The translations under genes and the position numbers were made by a program. This document shows positions 13,064 to 14,137 of a stretch of DNA of 14,137 bases, one piece after another. The notes beneath the pieces were generated by a model. That model was not told the origin of the DNA and searched no databases. It saw only the letters and a list, made by a program, of their open reading frames with translations. Source of the stretch: Desulfuromonadaceae bacterium UBA2294 (GTDB lineage Bacteria; Desulfobacterota; Desulfuromonadia; Desulfuromonadales; UBA2294); the NCBI GenBank assembly GCA_002345625.1, contig DDWE01000100.1, positions 1-14,137 on the forward strand, given 5' to 3'. Position 1 is the stretch's first letter, and each line of letters begins with the position of its first letter.

Positions 13064-14137
13064 CAGCGGGCTATCGCTCCAATCAGGGCTTCACCGACCT
13101 GCCAGACATTCCCCGCCCCCAGAGTCAGCACCAGATCGCCTTCGCGCACGGTCGCCTGCAGATGGGCCAGGACTGCGTCTTTATCTGCAATGTGGTGAAC
13201 ATCCTTGTGGCCGTGGCCGGCAATCCCGGCGGCGAGTTCGACTGCAGTGAAACCGGGGATCGGCTGTTCACCGGCGGCATAAACATCCATCAGCACCAGG
13301 TGATCGGCCTGATAGAAGGCCGTCGTAAACTCTTCGAACAGGGCCTGAGTGCGGGTGAATCGGTGCGGCTGGAAGACCACCACCAGCCTCCGGCTCCAAC
13401 CGCCGCGGGCCGCACTCAAGGTCGCCTTGATTTCGGCCGGGTGATGGCCGTAATCATCGACCACCATGATTCCGTCGACATCGTGCTTGATCTGGAAGCG
13501 ACGCTGTACACCGCCGAATTCATTAAGGCCTTCGGCGATGGTGTTAAAAGGTAATTGCAGCTCTAGTCCGACCGCAACAGCCGCCAGAGCGTTGAGCACG
13601 TTGTGTCGTCCCGGCATATTTAACGTGATGGTTCCGAGCTTACCCTCGCCATTATGTGCCGTGAACCGGGTCCGACTCCCCTCGAATGAAATGTCGGTCG
13701 CATAGACATCGGCTTGTGGCGCCAGGCCATAGGAAATAATGCGCTTGTTCACCAGCGGCAGACAGGCCTGAACATTGGCATCGTCCAGACACAGGACCGC
13801 GGCGCCGTAAAACGGTACCTTGTTGATAAATTCGACAAAGGTGCTGCGAATTTCATCCAGCCCGCTGTAGTGGTCGAGATGATCGGCATCAATGTTGGTC
13901 ACCACGGCAATGGTCGGCGACAGGCGCATAAAAGACCCGTCCGACTCGTCGGCCTCAGCGACCAGAAAATCGCCCTGTCCGAGCTTGGCATTGGACCCGA
14001 GGGAATCGAGACGGCCGCCGATGACCACGGTCGGGTCGATGCCGCCGTGCGACAATACCGTTGCCACCATGCTGGTCGTGGTTGTTTTGCCATGGGTGCC
14101 GGCAATGGCGACGCCGTATTTCATCCGCATCAGTTCG
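13063..14137 (-). CDS. murC: UDP-N-acetylmuramate--L-alanine ligase, 5' end missing
   Basis: MurC adds L-alanine to UDP-N-acetylmuramic acid with ATP, the first step of stem-peptide synthesis in the cytoplasm. The frame stays open to the window edge (…ELMRMKYGVAIAG), so the ATG at 14130 is internal; by comparison with the usual length of about 460 residues, roughly the first 100 are outside. Present are the ATP-binding GTHGKTTTT loop, EADESDGSF, NIDADHLDHY and DDYGHHPAEIKATL, which together define the Mur ligase central and C-terminal domains and point to MurC rather than MurD, E or F. The C-terminus ends near GAGNVWQVGEALI, again as in MurC. The stop codon overlaps the murB start by one base. 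Confidence 0.97.
   Translation of the reverse strand, partial: ELMRMKYGVAIAGTHGKTTTTSMVATVLSHGGIDPTVVIGGRLDSLGSNAKLGQGDFLVAEADESDGSFMRLSPTIAVVTNIDADHLDHYSGLDEIRSTFVEFINKVPFYGAAVLCLDDANVQACLPLVNKRIISYGLAPQADVYATDISFEGSRTRFTAHNGEGKLGTITLNMPGRHNVLNALAAVAVGLELQLPFNTIAEGLNEFGGVQRRFQIKHDVDGIMVVDDYGHHPAEIKATLSAARGGWSRRLVVVFQPHRFTRTQALFEEFTTAFYQADHLVLMDVYAAGEQPIPGFTAVELAAGIAGHGHKDVHHIADKDAVLAHLQATVREGDLVLTLGAGNVWQVGEALIGAIAR

Noticed and set aside
1..14137. CRISPR arrays, tRNA or rRNA genes, insertion sequences, prophage or toxin-antitoxin genes
   Set aside because: I looked for spaced repeats, cloverleaf-like segments, transposase motifs and terminal inverted repeats and saw none; the window is ordinary chromosomal gene order apart from the cytochrome operon.

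Overview
The window looks like chromosome of a Desulfuromonadales/Geobacterales-type bacterium: GC-rich, with very heme-rich outer-membrane cytochrome genes next to a standard cell-wall/division (dcw) cluster. This placement rests on gene content and protein style, not on a database match. Every gene I can support is read on the minus strand, so transcription runs from the right end of the window to the left.

Right half (14137 down to 7884), the dcw cluster: murC (5' end outside the window), murB, ddl, ftsQ, ftsA and ftsZ. Junctions are tight: 1-base overlap murC/murB, 4-base overlap murB/ddl, 17 bp ddl-ftsQ, 26 bp ftsQ-ftsA, 62 bp ftsA-ftsZ. The first three proteins make and use the cytoplasmic peptidoglycan precursors; the last three build the divisome. 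A GC-rich hairpin with a T-rich tail at about 7716-7749 closes the cluster. For ftsA and ftsZ I moved the start to an internal ATG with a good ribosome binding site.

Middle (7615-5945): a lone radical SAM protein of a poorly characterised family, with a cysteine-rich C-terminal tail and no visible Shine-Dalgarno sequence. It is followed by a 208-bp intergenic stretch holding four tandem 12-bp repeats and a 16-bp palindrome just upstream of the next operon.

Left-middle (5736-1102): a three-gene operon for a putative trans-outer-membrane electron conduit: a 430-aa beta-barrel, a 157-aa pentaheme lipoprotein, and a 936-aa lipoprotein with 18 CXXCH motifs plus eight further C-x(n)-CH sites of other spacing. 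The layout recalls the porin-cytochrome and Ext conduits of Geobacter. The large cytochrome is the most unusual object in the window: it is built from duplicated modules, and one recurring site has its cysteine spacing stretched to 2, 4, 9 or 14 residues.

Left end (1013-1): a thiol peroxidase gene (tpx) with a clear sigma70-type promoter and a terminator hairpin, then the N-terminal third of a MoxR-type AAA+ ATPase cut off by the window edge.
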